Assembly (NCBI GenBank): GCA_029931905.1
Contig: JAOZRH010000137.1
Coordinates: 1-5,614, forward strand
Length of the DNA stretch: 5,614 bases
From: Fidelibacterota bacterium
Lineage (GTDB): Bacteria; Fidelibacterota; Fidelibacteria; Fidelibacterales; Fidelibacteraceae
Direction of reading: 5' to 3'
Below the pieces are notes generated by a model. That model worked only from the letters and a program-made list of their open reading frames with translations. It was not told the origin of the DNA and searched no databases. Positions within the stretch are counted from its first letter, which is position 1, and every line of letters starts with the position of its first letter. Shown one piece after another: positions 1-5,614 of the stretch. The position numbers were made by a program, and so were the translations under genes.

Positions 1-257
1 TAATACCAGTCGTGATTATCAAAATGAAGTTCAATGTCGCCAGTTAAATAATTGTTGTCAATTACAATTTGTGAATTTAAAAAATCTGGACCTTCATTAT
101 TATTATGTTCACCAGCTGAAATTATTGAAATATTTTGACCAGTTGTCGTATAGTATAGTTTTTTCCAGAGATATTTATTCCACAAATGATGCAATTTTTT
201 TTCAGAAAAATATATTCTTGATGGTTCGAATAATTGAGAATATAGTGAAATGTTCAT
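1..257 (-). CDS. DUF2851 family protein, N-terminal part (runs off left edge)
   Basis: The minus strand is open from ATG at 257 to the window edge and gives 85 residues of a protein that, from memory of the family, is about 400 or more residues long. Visible landmarks are LHHLWN (residues 22-27), GEHNNNEGPDF (49-59) and GDIELHFDNHDWY (73-85). The spacing and the GPDF and G-D/V-E-x-H-x(4)-DW signatures match the start of DUF2851 proteins, which are conserved in Bacteroidota and relatives and have no established function. No signal peptide or membrane segment is visible in this part. The ATG lies 7 bases after the plsC stop, so the gene is probably the third of a serS-plsC-DUF2851 transcript. 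No Shine-Dalgarno sequence precedes it, only AT-rich sequence, which is common in Bacteroidota. The family call is by motif recall, not by a search. Confidence 0.8.
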   Translation of the reverse strand, partial: MNISLYSQLFEPSRIYFSEKKLHHLWNKYLWKKLYYTTTGQNISIISAGEHNNNEGPDFLNSQIVIDNNYLTGDIELHFDNHDWY

Positions 258-264
258 AATTATT

Positions 265-1014
265 TTATGGTTTTTGTAAATTGTTTTTGTAAATATTAAA
301 GCATTTATCTCTTAGATATTCTATATCGTTTAAATTTAATTTGTCAGTTGGAATTGATGGCAATATTTCCATTTCAATACTTTGTTTTTTTACCCATAAT
401 GTATGTGGAGGATTGATTTTTTTTGCACCTTTCATTACTACGGGTAAGATCGGGAGATTGTGTTTTATTCCCAAAACAAAAGCACCTTTTTTAAATGGTA
501 ACAATGGTATATCTTTTATTCTTGTTCCTTCTGGAAAAATAAACAATGAAATATCGTTTTCTATTATGTTTTTCATCGCTTTATTTATATTTTTTAATGA
601 AATTTTTGTATTGCTTCTATCTACGAAAATAAAAAATAATCGCGTCATTAATCCACCAATCAATGGTAATTTTTTTATACCAATTTTTGACATCATTCTA
701 ATTTGTAGTGGAATTTTTCCAATTCCTAAAAAAATGTCTAAAGCACTTTCATGATTAGCTATTATAATATATTGTTTGTTTTTATCAATATTTTCTAAGC
801 CAGTAATATTTATTTTTAATCCTGCAATCCAAAGATTAATATTTGCCCAAATTTTTATTACTTTTGAAAATGGTTTTTGATTTTTAATAACAAAAGACAA
901 TAAGTAAAAAATTGCCGCTATTGGAAAAGTAGTTGTTAGCAAAACAGTAATAACACAGATGGTACGAGGTAAATATTTCAAATTATATATAAATCCGTTT
1001 TTTTCTGTTGTCAT
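265..1014 (-). CDS. plsC: 1-acyl-sn-glycerol-3-phosphate acyltransferase (PlsC/LPLAT family)
   Basis: Predicted to transfer an acyl chain to lysophosphatidic acid, giving phosphatidic acid for membrane phospholipid synthesis at the inner face of the membrane. The 249-residue protein is of normal size for the family. A hydrophobic N-terminal stretch at about residues 17-43 should anchor it. The four LPLAT blocks appear in order: the catalytic NHESALD (HX4D, H88 and D93), GGLMTRLFFIFVDRS (120-134), FPEGTR (160-165), which binds the glycerol-3-phosphate moiety, and LPILPVVMKGA (187-197). I chose the ATG at 1014 because GAGAG lies 5 bases upstream. The frame also extends to a TTG at 1035 with no ribosome site, which would add 7 residues. 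The gene follows serS by 26 bases and ends 7 bases before the DUF2851 ATG. The acyl acceptor is inferred; related LPLAT enzymes use other lysolipids. Confidence 0.93.
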   Translation of the reverse strand: MTTEKNGFIYNLKYLPRTICVITVLLTTTFPIAAIFYLLSFVIKNQKPFSKVIKIWANINLWIAGLKINITGLENIDKNKQYIIIANHESALDIFLGIGKIPLQIRMMSKIGIKKLPLIGGLMTRLFFIFVDRSNTKISLKNINKAMKNIIENDISLFIFPEGTRIKDIPLLPFKKGAFVLGIKHNLPILPVVMKGAKKINPPHTLWVKKQSIEMEILPSIPTDKLNLNDIEYLRDKCFNIYKNNLQKP

Positions 1015-1019
1015 TTTAT

Positions 1020-1024
1020 CTCTC
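1020..1024 (-). promoter_or_regulatory. Ribosome binding site that decides the plsC start
   Basis: GAGAG on the minus strand is separated by 5 bases (ATAAA) from the ATG at 1014. The alternative TTG at 1035 has only AT-rich serS end sequence before it. This favours the shorter 249-residue PlsC. Confidence 0.6.
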
Positions 1025-1040
1025 AATATTCTCAATAATG

Positions 1041-2312
1041 TTATTTGATTTTTTGTATTTCTTTTTTTCCAAAATATGGGATTAATACTTCTGGAATTTC
1101 AATACTACCGTCTTCTTTTTGATAATTTTCTAAAATTGCAATCATTAGTCGAGGTGTTGCAACTCCAGAACCATTTAGTGTGTGAACGAAGTCCACTTTA
1201 TTATTTTCGCGAAATTTTATATTTCCTCGTCTGGCTTGGAAATCTTCAAAATTGCTACAGCTCGATACTTCCAGCCATTTTTCTGTTGCAGGCGACCATA
1301 ATTCTATATCAAAACATTTTGTTGAGGCAAAACTTAAATCGCCAGTACATAATTCGATAATTCTATATGGTAATTTTAAATTTTTCAAAATAGTTTCGGC
1401 ATTATTAACTATATTTTCAAGAACTTCATAAGATTTTTTTGGATGAGCAAATTGAACTAATTCAACTTTATTAAATTGATGTAATCTCTGAAGCCCACGA
1501 GTATCTTTTCCGTAAGAACCAGCTTCTCTTCTGAAACAAGCTGAATATGCTGTATATTTTTTTGGTAATTCTTTTACATCAAGAATTTCATTTTGGTGAA
1601 TATTTGTTACAGGAACTTCAGCGGTTGGCACTAAATATAATTCATCTTCATTTACATAATACATATCTTCGCCAAATTTTGGTAGCTGACCTGTTGTTGT
1701 TGTGGAATTTACATTTGCCATAAATGGTGGAATAATTTCCGTATAACCGTGTTTTGTTGTGTGAAGATCAAGCATATAATTAATAATAGATCTTTCTAAT
1801 TTTGCCCCTTCTCCAGTATATAGTGGAAATCCGCTACCTGCAATTTTTGCACCTCTTTTGAAATCTATCAGAGAATTGTTTTCTGCTAATTCCAAATGAT
1901 CTTTTATTGAAAAATTAAAATTCTTTTTTTCTCCAACTTCTTTAATGACAACATTGTCTTTTTCTGATTTGCCAATTGGTGTAGAAGTATGTGGGGTATT
2001 GGGAATATTTAATAATGATTTATTTATTGAATTTTTATATTCTTGGATTTTTACATCATTTGTTTTTATTGTTTTAGAAACTTTTTGCATATCAGAGATT
2101 GCATTGGAAGCATCTTCTTTATTTTTTTTCTTAAAACTTATTTCTTTACTTACAACATTTCTTTTGTGTTTTAATTCGTCTGTTTGGTTTTCAAGTAGTC
2201 GTAAATTATTATCGATATTAAGTATATTTTCGATGTCAATATTCACACCCTTATTTTTTAAACCAATTTTAATTTCATCTGGATTGTTTCGTAATCTTTT
2301 AATGTCTAACAT
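1041..2312 (-). CDS. serS: Seryl-tRNA synthetase (serine--tRNA ligase)
   Basis: Cytoplasmic class II aminoacyl-tRNA synthetase that activates serine with ATP and charges tRNA-Ser (and tRNA-Sec where present). At 423 residues it has normal bacterial length. The N-terminal region (about residues 28-105) is charged and helix-rich, as expected of the tRNA-binding coiled-coil arm. Class II motif 1 lies around YTEIIPPF (190-197). The serine-site TAE is at 230-232. Motif 2 is FRREAGSYGKDTRGLQRLHQF split across 260-280, with the ATP-binding arginines. Motif 3 is LNGSGVATPRLMIAILEN (379-396), with its arginine at 388. The ATG at 2312 has AAGGAA about 7 bases upstream. It is the first gene of the leftward cluster and the promoter should lie in 2313-2496. 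I saw no T-box-like leader; the 5' region is too short and AT-rich. Confidence 0.98.
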   Translation of the reverse strand: MLDIKRLRNNPDEIKIGLKNKGVNIDIENILNIDNNLRLLENQTDELKHKRNVVSKEISFKKKNKEDASNAISDMQKVSKTIKTNDVKIQEYKNSINKSLLNIPNTPHTSTPIGKSEKDNVVIKEVGEKKNFNFSIKDHLELAENNSLIDFKRGAKIAGSGFPLYTGEGAKLERSIINYMLDLHTTKHGYTEIIPPFMANVNSTTTTGQLPKFGEDMYYVNEDELYLVPTAEVPVTNIHQNEILDVKELPKKYTAYSACFRREAGSYGKDTRGLQRLHQFNKVELVQFAHPKKSYEVLENIVNNAETILKNLKLPYRIIELCTGDLSFASTKCFDIELWSPATEKWLEVSSCSNFEDFQARRGNIKFRENNKVDFVHTLNGSGVATPRLMIAILENYQKEDGSIEIPEVLIPYFGKKEIQKIK

Positions 2313-2343
2313 TATTCATTTCCTTTTTTCACTCATTTTAAAT

Positions 2344-2377
2344 ATTTACTAAATATATGAAATATATTTGTGTAAAT
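2344..2377. promoter_or_regulatory. Dyad with possible back-to-back divergent promoter elements
   Basis: An inverted repeat reads ATTTAC (2344-2349), AAATATAT (2351-2358), a 3-base centre, ATATATTT (2362-2369) and GTAAAT (2372-2377). Fourteen positions pair across it with only a 1-versus-2-base interruption. Each arm also carries a match to the Bacteroidota -7 consensus TAnnTTTG: TATATTTG at 2363-2370 on the plus strand (8/8) and TATATTTA at 2357-2350 on the minus strand (7/8). They point outward toward the asparaginase-like gene and serS. No TTG is present at the expected -33 positions and the sequence is very AT-rich, so the promoter reading is inference and only the dyad is directly seen. 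An operator or a chance AT palindrome are alternatives. Confidence 0.35.
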
Positions 2378-2451
2378 GAAAAGATTAATTAATTTGATAA
2401 AAAAAATAGTTATGTAAATTTTTCCAAGATTAACATTTTATTTTTAATAAT

Positions 2452-2481
2452 ATTTGAATAAATTTAGATAACATTTGAATA
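2452..2481 (+). repeat. Short direct repeat upstream of the asparaginase-like gene
   Basis: ATTTGAATA occurs at 2452-2460 and again at 2473-2481. The copies start 21 bases apart, about two helical turns, and end 15 bases before the ATG at 2497. Each copy contains an imperfect -7-like ATTTG. It could be a paired regulator site or a chance repeat in AT-rich DNA. Confidence 0.35.
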
Positions 2482-2496
2482 TAATAAGGAGAAACA

Positions 2497-2988
2497 ATGG
2501 ATATAAAAATATTAACTGTTGGTGGAACAATTGACAAAGTATATTTTGATGCGAGTAGTAAATATCAGATAGGCGAATCGGTCGCCGATGAAATATTAAA
2601 AGAATCAAATGTAACCATAAAATATGAAGTTGAATCCATCCTAAAAAAAGACAGTTTAGATTTAACTGAAGAAGATAGAAATATAATTATAGATGCGGTA
2701 TTAAACGATTCGCACGATAAAATTGTTGTTACTCATGGAACAGATACAATGATTGAAACCGCAAAACAATTAAGCCAAAAACCTCATAATAAAGTAATTG
2801 TTTTTACTGGATCGATGCAACCTGCGAGATTTAAATCAAGTGATGCTGTTTTTAATATTGGCTCGGCAATTACCGCAGTGCAAATTCTCCCAAATGGTGT
2901 TTTTATTGCAATGAATGGGAGGATATTTGATCCAAACAATTCTCGGAAAAATGTGGAAATGCAAAGGTTCGAAATAATAATAAAATAA
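2497..2988 (+). CDS. Short single-domain asparaginase-like protein
   Basis: The 163-residue protein corresponds to the N-terminal domain of type I/II L-asparaginases, which are usually about 330 residues; the C-terminal domain is missing. The active-site landmarks, aligned by eye to E. coli AnsB, are present: the nucleophile threonine in GGTID (T11, for T12), Y23 in KYQIG (for Y25), HGTDT with T82 and D83 (for T89 and D90), and K151 in FDPNNSRKN (for K162). The loop FTGSMQPARFKSSDAVFN (103-120) follows. The whole catalytic set is therefore kept, and the ending FDPNNSRKN...RFE resembles a compact family of about 160 residues seen in other bacteria, so this is not a fresh truncation. No signal peptide is seen, so it is cytoplasmic. 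AAGGAG lies 5 bases before the ATG. dnaG follows after 14 bases, suggesting co-transcription. Asparagine hydrolysis is not established for the short form, and another amidase or hydrolase role is possible. Confidence 0.88.
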   Translation: MDIKILTVGGTIDKVYFDASSKYQIGESVADEILKESNVTIKYEVESILKKDSLDLTEEDRNIIIDAVLNDSHDKIVVTHGTDTMIETAKQLSQKPHNKVIVFTGSMQPARFKSSDAVFNIGSAITAVQILPNGVFIAMNGRIFDPNNSRKNVEMQRFEIIIK

Positions 2989-3002
2989 AGTGATAAAATA
3001 AA

Positions 3003-4793
3003 ATGCCTAAAATATCAGAACATAAAATTGAACAAATAAAAAATTACAATGACATTGTAGATGTTATTTCATCGTATATTCAATTGAAAAAAAAAGGGCA
3101 AAATTATTGGGCAAGATGTCCGTTTCACGATGAAAAAACTGCATCTTTTAGTGTAAGTGCAAAAAAACAAATATATCATTGTTTTGGATGTGGGGTTGGT
3201 GGAAATGTAATTAATTTTGTAATGGATTATGAAAAACTAACCTTTATTGAATCTGTGAAAGAATTGGCAGAAAGAGCAAATATTGAACTTGAAGAGTTTA
3301 GTGTTTCAGAACAAGAAATAAGTGATACAACTCGTTTTTATACAATTAATGAATTTGCTGTCGATTTGTATCATAAGGCATTATTTTCGTCAAAAGGGAA
3401 AAAACCTCTTGAATATTTAATAAAACGGGGGTTGTCAAAACAAACGATTGAAAAATTTAAAATCGGATATGCTCCAGATGAATGGAATTATTTTAACGAA
3501 CAGTATGACAATAAAAAGTATGATTTAAATGTTGTAAAAAATTCTGGACTTCTTTCTGAATCGAAGGGTAAGGTTTATGACAGATTTAGAGACAGAATAA
3601 TGTTTCCAATATATAATTTGAAAGATAAACCGATTGCTTTTGGTGGACGAACTTTAAAAAATGATAAAAATATTGGGAAATATATAAATACTCCAGAAAC
3701 AAAAGTTTATCATAAAAGTTCCGTTTTGTATGGATTAAATATTACAAAAGATATTATTCGTAAAGCAAAAGAGGTTTTAATTGTGGAAGGTTATATGGAT
3801 TTTTTACAATTATTTCAAAATGGATTCACGAATTGTGTTGCTTGTTCAGGTACCGCTTTCACAAATCAGCACGGGAAAATTATACTACGATATGCCGAAA
3901 CTGCAGTATTGATTTATGATGGCGATGATGCAGGTCAAAAGGCAACATTACGAGCTGGATATGTTTTAACTTCACAAAAAGTAAATTGTAAAATATTAGT
4001 GTTGAATAAAAAAGACGATCCAGATAGTTTTTTACAAAATTATGGTGCACAAAAATTCCAAGAAAAAATAGATAATAGTATATCCTTCGTTCCATTTCTG
4101 AAAAAATATTATAAATTTGACAAACTGAATGCAACTAGAAAAGCGAGTGTTATAACCGATATTTTAGATGAGATTCGTCAATTTCCCGATCAAATATATC
4201 GCGAAATGATTATAAAAGATATTGCAGACGAATTCGGTTTAGAGTATGAATCATTGTTGAAGCAATTGAGGGAAAAATCGTATAAAACAGTGAGTAATAA
4301 TCCTAAAATTCATATAAGAGAGAAAAAATTTAAAAATCAATCTGAGGCGGCTCAATATCAATTGATTCAATTATTTTTGATAAATAATAATATAGTTAGA
4401 AAGGCTGGATTGAAATATGTTACACCTGAAATATTTTCACACAAATTTTTAGCTGAAGTTGTTGGAAGGGTTTTAGAGGTAGTTGCGAAGAATGAGGATA
4501 TTTTACCTGAACAAATACCAGACAAAATTAATGACGAAAAAATTAGAAGATTTGTTGTAAGATTGATAATGGATTTGGATTCTATTATCGAGCCAGAAAA
4601 AACATTTGTCGCTTGTTTAAAACAAATCGAAAAACAGATGATACAAGATCAATATGATGAATTAAGCGTTCAGATAGAAAATATAAAAAATGATGACAAA
4701 GCTCATTTAAAGTTGATTAAGGAACAGATAAAGTTAATTAAAGAAAAAAAAGAGCTGGATAGTTATTATACATTAGATATTTTGAATGTGTAA
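3003..4793 (+). CDS. dnaG: DNA primase DnaG
   Basis: Synthesises the short RNA primers for lagging-strand DNA replication, acting with the replicative helicase at the fork. The 596 residues match the family (E. coli has 581). The N-terminal CHC2 zinc-binding domain carries C39, H42, C60 and C63 (CPFH and CFGC). The catalytic core has the basic segment YDRFRDRIMFPIYN (192-205). The TOPRIM metal-binding residues follow: E262 in VEGYMD (261-266), D306 and D308 in YDGDDAGQKA (305-314), and DDPD (338-341). The region after about residue 440 is divergent, and charged residues at 540-588 look like a coiled coil; it should be the helicase-interaction domain. The ATG at 3003 follows a same-frame stop at 2994-2996, so the start is secure. 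No Shine-Dalgarno sequence precedes it. The 14-base gap to the upstream gene suggests shared transcription and perhaps reinitiation. Confidence 0.98.
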   Translation: MPKISEHKIEQIKNYNDIVDVISSYIQLKKKGQNYWARCPFHDEKTASFSVSAKKQIYHCFGCGVGGNVINFVMDYEKLTFIESVKELAERANIELEEFSVSEQEISDTTRFYTINEFAVDLYHKALFSSKGKKPLEYLIKRGLSKQTIEKFKIGYAPDEWNYFNEQYDNKKYDLNVVKNSGLLSESKGKVYDRFRDRIMFPIYNLKDKPIAFGGRTLKNDKNIGKYINTPETKVYHKSSVLYGLNITKDIIRKAKEVLIVEGYMDFLQLFQNGFTNCVACSGTAFTNQHGKIILRYAETAVLIYDGDDAGQKATLRAGYVLTSQKVNCKILVLNKKDDPDSFLQNYGAQKFQEKIDNSISFVPFLKKYYKFDKLNATRKASVITDILDEIRQFPDQIYREMIIKDIADEFGLEYESLLKQLREKSYKTVSNNPKIHIREKKFKNQSEAAQYQLIQLFLINNNIVRKAGLKYVTPEIFSHKFLAEVVGRVLEVVAKNEDILPEQIPDKINDEKIRRFVVRLIMDLDSIIEPEKTFVACLKQIEKQMIQDQYDELSVQIENIKNDDKAHLKLIKEQIKLIKEKKELDSYYTLDILNV

Positions 4794-4830
4794 ATATTAA
4801 ATAATAGAATAGAATAAAAATCATTAAATT

Positions 4831-4836
4831 GGAGGG
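4831..4836 (+). promoter_or_regulatory. Strong ribosome binding site deciding the start at 4841
   Basis: GGAGGG lies 4 bases before ATG at 4841. The frame also extends back to a TTG at 4829, but that codon overlaps this site, so it would translate its own ribosome site and lacks one of its own. The ATG is the better start. Confidence 0.75.
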
Positions 4837-4840
4837 GAAA

Positions 4841-5155
4841 ATGTCTGATTATATGTATCCATATAAACTTGAAATCACAGGTTCAAGAATATATAGTGAC
4901 CAATATTGGAGAGTTAATAGAATTCACCTAATACTTGGTTATGCTCAAGCGTTAGCTGATATCGACGACAACGAAAATTATTATAAAAAATTAAAAAGTA
5001 TTGATGATAATAAAGGGTTACTTACAATTGAATGGAAAGTAAAATCAAGTCCAACACAAAAAGAAAAAGAATACATTAAAAAAGGATATGAAAGTATTGT
5101 GACAGACTATGAATGTGATCCAATAAGACATATAGTCAATGGAAAGGAGGAATAA
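4841..5155 (+). CDS. Hypothetical protein, 104 residues
   Basis: I do not recognise this protein. It is soluble-looking, with no signal peptide, membrane segment, cysteine pair or obvious catalytic motif. It is rich in tyrosine (DYMYPYKLE near the start, then NYYKKL), lysine and aspartate. A middle segment with regular hydrophobic spacing (about residues 25-40) and a lysine/glutamate-rich segment (about 73-86) suggest a mixed alpha/beta fold. The start at ATG 4841 rests on the GGAGGG site. Its last codons (AAG GAG GAA) double as the Shine-Dalgarno sequence of the next gene, whose TTG begins 1 base after this stop, so the two are probably translated together and may be partners. It lies 47 bases after dnaG with no terminator between, so read-through is possible. 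Nearly all arginines use AGA, whereas dnaG mixes in CGN codons, a weak hint of different origin. Confidence 0.75.
   Translation: MSDYMYPYKLEITGSRIYSDQYWRVNRIHLILGYAQALADIDDNENYYKKLKSIDDNKGLLTIEWKVKSSPTQKEKEYIKKGYESIVTDYECDPIRHIVNGKEE
5145..5150 (+). promoter_or_regulatory. Ribosome binding site inside the preceding gene, for a TTG start
   Basis: AGGAGG, a perfect anti-16S match, lies 6 bases before TTG at 5157 and within the final codons of the 104-residue gene. It supports translation of the downstream open frame from a TTG and implies translational coupling. Confidence 0.75.
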
Positions 5156-5156
5156 T

Positions 5157-5614
5157 TTGAATATAGATATTACTCCACTAAATAATTTATGTAATAAATT
5201 AAATGAATTAAGTTATGAACCAGTAGCACCATCAGGAGAAATTCTTGATGAATGGAACCAAAAGCATGAATTACGATTAAAAGAATATAGAATGAGAAAA
5301 TTAACTAAAGAAGTTTTTGCTGACATTGAAAAAGCAATAAAAACTTGGAAGGAAATTGAAAAAATATTTTTAGTTGGTTTAAATAGATTCCATAATCAAA
5401 ATAAAATGGAATTCATCGATGCATTTAAAATAATAAGGGATTATGTTAGAAATAATAGAATAGATGATGCATTAATCACTGCAATAAATCAATATGGATT
5501 TAGAACAGAAAAAGTTATATGGAATATTTGTTGGATAGATATTTTTGCTTGGCAATTACCAAAGGCGGATCCCAACAATTCAAATAAATATTTAGAAATT
5601 GCAGATTTTAGAGA
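5157..5614 (+). CDS. Hypothetical protein, N-terminal part (TTG start, runs off right edge)
   Basis: The frame is open from TTG at 5157 to the window end, giving 152 residues with no stop. I do not recognise the family. It begins with LNIDITPLNNLCNKL and looks strongly helical, with a charged helix-rich stretch at about residues 34-70. A tryptophan-rich segment, WNICWIDIFAWQLP, sits at about 122-135. No transmembrane span, signal peptide or nucleotide-binding motif is visible in this part. The next in-frame ATG lies about 47 codons in, with no ribosome site, so TTG after AGGAGG is the likely start. The spacing of 1 base after the previous stop points to a co-translated pair. Most arginines are AGA, as in its upstream partner. 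The missing C-terminus may hold the functional domain. A phage, defence or toxin-antitoxin role is conceivable, but nothing here demonstrates it. Confidence 0.7.
   Translation, partial: MNIDITPLNNLCNKLNELSYEPVAPSGEILDEWNQKHELRLKEYRMRKLTKEVFADIEKAIKTWKEIEKIFLVGLNRFHNQNKMEFIDAFKIIRDYVRNNRIDDALITAINQYGFRTEKVIWNICWIDIFAWQLPKADPNNSNKYLEIADFR

Noticed and set aside
71..259. Plus-strand open frame of 62 codons
   Set aside because: It is antisense to the DUF2851 N-terminus, whose minus-strand translation has recognisable family motifs.
341..754. Plus-strand open frame of 137 codons
   Set aside because: It lies antisense within plsC, whose four LPLAT motifs are intact; it is a shadow of an AT-rich real gene.
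1076..1360. Plus-strand open frame of 94 codons
   Set aside because: Antisense to the C-terminal half of serS, with no ribosome site or recognisable motif.
2316..2336. Minus-strand mini-ORF (MSEKRK) ending 3 bases before the serS ATG, considered as a leader peptide
   Set aside because: It has only one serine codon, no ribosome site of its own that I can see, and its sequence is largely the serS ribosome site; chance is more likely.
1945..2352. Plus-strand open frame of 135 codons, hydrophobic
   Set aside because: Antisense to the lysine-rich coiled-coil arm of SerRS. Lysine AAA codons read as TTT (Phe) on the other strand, which explains the false membrane-like character.
2384..2393. ATTAATTAAT palindrome considered as an operator
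   Set aside because: A 10-base all-AT palindrome is expected by chance at this composition, and nothing pairs it with another site.
2480..2485. TATAAT hexamer considered as a -10 box for the asparaginase-like gene
   Set aside because: It is only 11 bases from the ATG and abuts the SD, so a start from it would leave almost no leader; no matching -35 is evident.
3880..4134. Minus-strand open frame of 84 codons
   Set aside because: Antisense to the TOPRIM region of dnaG and without family resemblance.
4794..4840. Search for a rho-independent terminator after dnaG
   Set aside because: The 47-base gap is AT-rich with no GC-stemmed hairpin followed by a T run, so none was called.

Overview
This AT-rich window (I estimate about 30% G+C by eye) is a tightly packed stretch of bacterial chromosome that uses the standard genetic code. 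Housekeeping genes fill about 85% of it, and two unrecognised genes lie at the right end. The left edge carries the start of a DUF2851 protein, a family I associate mainly with Bacteroidota and their Chlorobi/Ignavibacteria relatives. Together with the AT-richness and the absence of Shine-Dalgarno (SD) sites before some genes, this suggests a member of the FCB group. No genus can be named from the sequence.

Layout. The genes diverge from a 184-base intergenic region (2313-2496). Leftward on the minus strand run serS (seryl-tRNA synthetase, 2312-1041), plsC (1-acylglycerol-3-phosphate acyltransferase, 1014-265) and the N-terminal 85 codons of a DUF2851 gene (257 to the window edge). Gaps of 26 and 7 bases suggest one transcript. 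Rightward on the plus strand run a short, single-domain asparaginase-like gene (2497-2988) and then, after 14 bases, dnaG (DNA primase, 3003-4793). After a further 47 bases come a 104-residue unknown protein (4841-5155) and a TTG-initiated unknown open frame (5157 to the window edge). The SD of the TTG frame sits inside the last codons of the 104-residue gene.

The intergenic region holds a near-perfect dyad (2344-2377). Its arms present sequences close to the Bacteroidota -7 element TAnnTTTG on both strands, so it may be the divergent promoter/operator. A 9-base direct repeat spaced 21 bases lies just upstream of the asparaginase-like gene.

How the genes relate. serS (translation), plsC (phospholipid synthesis) and dnaG (replication priming) are essential core functions, and their clustering looks like ordinary operon packing, not one pathway. 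The asparaginase-like protein keeps the catalytic signature residues but lacks the C-terminal domain of true asparaginases, so its substrate is open. The terminal pair is the least explained part of the window. It looks translationally coupled, has strong SD sites unlike dnaG, and matches no family I recognise. No tRNA, rRNA, CRISPR array, insertion sequence or convincing rho-independent terminator was seen.
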